This document shows positions 61,136-64,000 of a stretch of 64,000 nt of DNA, in pieces. Under the pieces are notes generated by a model, which saw nothing but the letters and a program-made list of their open reading frames with translations, was not told the origin of the DNA and did no database searches. This DNA is from Promicromonospora sukumoe (lineage in GTDB: Bacteria; Actinomycetota; Actinomycetes; Actinomycetales; Cellulomonadaceae): NCBI RefSeq assembly GCF_014137995.1, contig NZ_JACGWV010000003.1, positions 434,001 through 498,000 on the forward strand, given 5' to 3'. Position 1 is the first letter of the stretch. Each line of letters begins with the position of its first letter. The translations under genes and the position numbers were made by a program.

Positions 61136-62032
61136 CTACTTGGGCAGGTGCAGCCGGCCGACGTCGTCCTGCTCGGCCAGCCCGTCCTCGACCAGGCCGG
61201 CGATCGCGCGGTCGAGCTGCGCGGGGTCGTGCCACAGGCTCGCGAGCAGGGCCCGGTCCACGGGCTCGGACGCCTGCCGGAGCTCCGCCATCACCCGGCC
61301 GCGCGCCTGGCGGTCGGTACCGGCCCAGGCCTGGGTGCGGCGCTTGTCGGCGTGGGCGTCCGGGGGCGATCCGGCCCGTCGCCACGCGCACAGCCCGGCG
61401 ACGGGGCAGGCGCCGCACTTCGGTGCCTTCGCGGTGCAGACCAGCGCGCCGAGCTCCATCGAGGCGGCGGCCCAGCGCGCGGCGTCGGCGTCGCCCTCCG
61501 GGGCCAGTGCCGTCGCCAGCCTGCGCTCGGCGGCGGTGTACGACGGCGCGGGCAGCGCCGAGCCGCCCACCGCGCGGGCCAGCACCCGGCGCACGTTCGT
61601 GTCGACCACCACGGACCGCTTGCCGTAGGCGAAGGCCAGCACCGCGGCGGCCGTGTACTCGCCGACGCCGGGCAGGGCGAGCAGCTCGGCCTCGGTGCGG
61701 GGCACCACGCCGCCGTGCCGCTCCACGACCTTCCGGGCGCACTCCTGCAGCCGCAGCGCGCGGCGCGGGTAGCCCAGCCGGCCCCACGCGCGCAGCACGT
61801 CGGCGGTCGGGGCCGCGGCCAGGTCGGCGGGCGTGGGCCACTGCTCCAGCCACGCGTGCCAGGCGGGCTCCACCCGGACCACCGGCGTCTGCTGCAGCAT
61901 CACCTCGCTGACCAGCACGCCCCACGCGGTGCGGTCGGGCGCGCGCCAGGGCAGGTCGCGCGCCGCGCCGTCGAACCACTGCACGACGCCGGCCCGCACC
62001 TCGGTGCGCCGCGTCGCCTCCCCTGCTGTCAC
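61136..62032 (-). CDS. mutY: A/G-specific adenine glycosylase
   Basis: Removes adenine mispaired with 8-oxoguanine; 298 residues. The helix-hairpin-helix LLALPGVGEYTAAAVLAFAYG is followed by the catalytic Asp in VVVDTNVRRVL, and a catalytic Glu sits in LVSEVMLQQTPV. The 4Fe-4S cluster cysteines are C-x6-C-x2-C-x5-C (CTAKAPKCGACPVAGLC). GTG at 62032 is chosen; a TTG at 62116 would add 28 atypical residues. The length is short compared with E. coli (350) because the C-terminal Nudix-like domain is missing, as in other actinobacteria. Confidence 0.93.
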   Translation of the reverse strand: MTAGEATRRTEVRAGVVQWFDGAARDLPWRAPDRTAWGVLVSEVMLQQTPVVRVEPAWHAWLEQWPTPADLAAAPTADVLRAWGRLGYPRRALRLQECARKVVERHGGVVPRTEAELLALPGVGEYTAAAVLAFAYGKRSVVVDTNVRRVLARAVGGSALPAPSYTAAERRLATALAPEGDADAARWAAASMELGALVCTAKAPKCGACPVAGLCAWRRAGSPPDAHADKRRTQAWAGTDRQARGRVMAELRQASEPVDRALLASLWHDPAQLDRAIAGLVEDGLAEQDDVGRLHLPK

Positions 62033-62187
62033 GGGGACCCATCCTGCCGCACCCGGGGCGCCCCGGCCGACCGGGTGGGCGCCGGTCGGCCGGGTCGAGC
62101 GGGCGGCCCGGCCCAAGCGTTCCTGGGAGGGGCTCGGCCGGGTGTCGTCCGGCCGGCTGGACCGGACAAAGCTGTGAAGTAGGACAT

Positions 62188-63111
62188 GTGACCGACTCGG
62201 CGGCGCGGCTGCCCTCCGGTCCCGGCGCGGCGTCGTATTTTGGTGCCGCGGCCGTCATCGCACGTCAGGCCGTGGGTGTCACGAAGATTCTGGGGGTCGA
62301 GCAGGTGGTCAGTGCGCCGGAGCGGGCCGAGCAGTCCCTGGGCCGGATCGCGGTCGAGCCGCGCCCCGACGGCGGTCGGCCCCGCCGGGGACGGTTCATC
62401 GCGGTGCTGGTCGTGGTGCTGCTCGGCGTGATCGGCGTCGCCGTCACCTGGCCGCAGCCCGACCCGCCGATCGCCGCGGAGAAGATCAGCCCGCCCGAGC
62501 CCGTGGACCCCAACGCGGCCGCGTCGCCGTGCACGCCCGAGGACCTCGACGTCGGCCTCGCGGCTGACCGTACGGCGGTGACGCCCGGCGTGCCGGTCCG
62601 GTTCACGGTGTCGGTGCGGAACACGGGCCAGGTGCAGTGCCTGGTCGACGCTCCCCGGCACGGCCTCGCCGTGACCGTCTACCAGGGCGAGGTGGGCGAG
62701 CCGACGGCGGAGCGGGCCTGGTCGTCCGCCGACTGCGCCGACCAGGACGAGGAGCGGCTGCTCCTCCTCGGGCCCGGCGACGTGGACACCACCAACGTGA
62801 GCTGGTCCGACGCCCGGTCGGAGCCCGGCTGCGCGGACGACCAGCCCCGGCCCAAGCCAGGCGAGTACACGGCGCAGGTCGCGCTCGCCGGCGTCGACGG
62901 CGCGACCAGCGACGTCGTCCGGCTGACGTACACGGTGCCGCAGCCGTCCGCGTCACCGTCGTCCTCCGGGGACCCGTCGGGGGAGCCGTCCGGGAACGCG
63001 TCGGGCGACCCGAGCGCCGACCCCAGCGAGTCGCAGGACGGCGGCGCGGGCAAGGACGCAGGCAAGGACGCGGACTCGAAGGCGACGTCGGAGCCGGACT
63101 CGAAGGGCTAG
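62188..63111 (+). CDS. Membrane-anchored extracytoplasmic protein of unknown function
   Basis: 307 residues. A single membrane segment at about 69-89 (FIAVLVVVLLGVIGVAVTW) follows a basic stretch PRRGR, so the C-terminal part lies outside. Residues about 110-250 form a beta-sandwich-like module with four cysteines (SPCTPEDLDV, VQCLVDA, SADCAD, EPGCADD), suggesting disulfides. The last 55 residues are a Ser/Pro/Gly/Asp/Lys tail. Family not recognised; the module resembles immunoglobulin-like domains of actinobacterial lipoproteins. Start GTG 62188 is uncertain. Confidence 0.6.
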   Translation: MTDSAARLPSGPGAASYFGAAAVIARQAVGVTKILGVEQVVSAPERAEQSLGRIAVEPRPDGGRPRRGRFIAVLVVVLLGVIGVAVTWPQPDPPIAAEKISPPEPVDPNAAASPCTPEDLDVGLAADRTAVTPGVPVRFTVSVRNTGQVQCLVDAPRHGLAVTVYQGEVGEPTAERAWSSADCADQDEERLLLLGPGDVDTTNVSWSDARSEPGCADDQPRPKPGEYTAQVALAGVDGATSDVVRLTYTVPQPSASPSSSGDPSGEPSGNASGDPSADPSESQDGGAGKDAGKDADSKATSEPDSKG

Positions 63112-63128
63112 CCCTGACCGTTCCCGCC

Positions 63129-63174
63129 CGTGTCAGACACACAGGTCACCCGGGGGACCTGTAGGTCTGACACG
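63129..63174. repeat. Palindromic repeat family C, copy 5
   Basis: 46 bp with a few mismatches, CGTGTCAGAC...GTCTGACACG, in the convergent junction with disA. Confidence 0.85.
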
Positions 63175-63196
63175 AGCGGGCTGGGGGACGCGCGGG

Positions 63197-64000
63197 TCAG
63201 ACGTAGCGTTCGAGGATGCTCGACTCCGCGAGCCGGGACAGGCCCTCGCGGATCGTCCGGGCGCGCTGCTCGCCCACGCCGTCGACCGACATGAGGTCGT
63301 CCACGCTCGCGGCGAGGAGCTTCTGCAGGCTGCTGAAGTGGCCCACGAGCTGCTCGATCGTGACGCTCGGCAGGCGCGGCACCTTGGACAGCAGGCGGTA
63401 GCCGTGCGGCGCGACGGCGGCGTCGAGCGCGTCCCCGCCGCCCGGCAGGTCGAGGATGCGGCCGATCTGGCTCATGTCGAGCAGCTCCTGCGACGTGAGC
63501 GCGGACAGCTCCGCCTGCACGTCGCCGAGGGTGCGGTCCTTGCGGCTCAGCACGTAGTCGCGGATCACGAACTCGCGGTCCGAGCCGACGTCGCCGATCA
63601 GCTCGTCGAGCTGCAGCGCGAGCAGCCGGCCGTCCACGCCGAGCTCGATCACGTAGCCCGCGATCTCGTCGGAGATGCGCCCCACCATCTCGAGGCGCTG
63701 CACCACGGAACACACGTCGCGCACGGTGACCAGGTCCTCGATCTCCAGCGCGGAGAGCGTGCCGGACACCTCGTCGAGGCGGGCCCGGTAGCGCTCGAGC
63801 GTGGCGAGGGCCTGGTTGGCGCGGCCGAGGATCGTGTCCGAGTCCTCCAGCACGTGCCGCTGGCCGCCAACGTAGAGGGCGACGATCCGCATGGACTGGC
63901 TCACCGAGATCACGGGGAACCCGGTCTGCTTGGCGACGCGCTCGGCGGTGCGGTGGCGCGTGCCCGACTCGGTGGTCTCTATGGTCGGGTCGGGCAGCAG
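63197..64000 (-). CDS. disA: DNA integrity scanning protein DisA (diadenylate cyclase), N-terminus beyond window
   Basis: Makes c-di-AMP and scans DNA for branched structures. The visible 267 residues begin inside the diadenylate cyclase domain with the ESGTRHRTAERVAKQTG ligand-binding motif, then the helical spine (about residues 35-190), and end with the helix-hairpin-helix DNA-binding module (SVDGVGEQRARTIREGLSRL). The start codon is off the right edge. The mutY-disA neighbourhood is common in actinobacteria. Confidence 0.95.
   Translation of the reverse strand: MLPDPTIETTESGTRHRTAERVAKQTGFPVISVSQSMRIVALYVGGQRHVLEDSDTILGRANQALATLERYRARLDEVSGTLSALEIEDLVTVRDVCSVVQRLEMVGRISDEIAGYVIELGVDGRLLALQLDELIGDVGSDREFVIRDYVLSRKDRTLGDVQAELSALTSQELLDMSQIGRILDLPGGGDALDAAVAPHGYRLLSKVPRLPSVTIEQLVGHFSSLQKLLAASVDDLMSVDGVGEQRARTIREGLSRLAESSILERYV

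Overview
The window is very GC-rich. It has frequent GTG starts, four-base start/stop overlaps, and families typical of Actinomycetota: an F420/deazaflavin-type reductase, a RamB-type regulator, GTP-dependent PEP carboxykinase, the short actinobacterial ArgA, DisA beside mutY, and many LacI-family regulators next to secreted glycan-active proteins. The content fits a saprophytic Micrococcales lineage such as Promicromonosporaceae or Cellulomonadaceae. That placement is inference from gene content, not a match. No tRNA, rRNA, CRISPR array, transposase or prophage gene was seen.

Layout. 1-3.9 kb: a Gfo/Idh/MocA dehydrogenase with its LacI regulator, then an M20 amidohydrolase. 3.9-7.5 kb: a GT4 glycosyltransferase, a uridine-kinase-like protein, and an AraC regulator divergent from a DUF2000 protein. 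7.5-11.4 kb: a lutABC lactate-oxidation operon divergent from its FadR-type regulator. 11.4-16.1 kb: MarR divergent from an unusual two-flavin fusion enzyme, then SprT-like and FabH. 16.2-27.4 kb: sugar region with two Gfo/Idh dehydrogenases, an AEC transporter, a LacI-PmoA fusion divergent from an ABC sugar importer, and a UxaA-type dehydratase. 27.5-36.1 kb: three secreted F5/8-type-C proteins divergent from a LacI regulator, then a GH19 chitinase. 36.3-45.6 kb: a large TerD-like protein, an aldo/keto reductase, a DadA-like oxidase, a TetR/deazaflavin reductase/MDR set, ThuA, VOC and trmL. 45.7-50.8 kb: trpS behind a Trp attenuator, pckG and ramB. 50.9-56.1 kb: an unknown protein, a PI-PLC, an S33 peptidase, and YqeB with TetR. 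56.2-60.3 kb: glpD-glpF-glpK. 60.6-64 kb: argA, mutY, an anchored secreted protein and partial disA.

The most striking non-genic feature is a set of long, near-perfect palindromes. At least four sequence families (named A-D here; 15 copies) and several singletons occur, mostly where genes converge. They probably end transcription in both directions, and their sequence conservation suggests they have also spread as repeats. One copy lies inside lutC and is translated as about 20 extra residues; another supplies the C-terminus of a MarR regulator.

Regulation is unusually legible. Clean candidate operators stand in front of the LacI-, TetR-, MarR- and FadR-controlled genes. trpS is preceded by a 14-residue leader peptide with tandem Trp codons and a textbook attenuator whose promoter would start transcription on the leader's own ATG.
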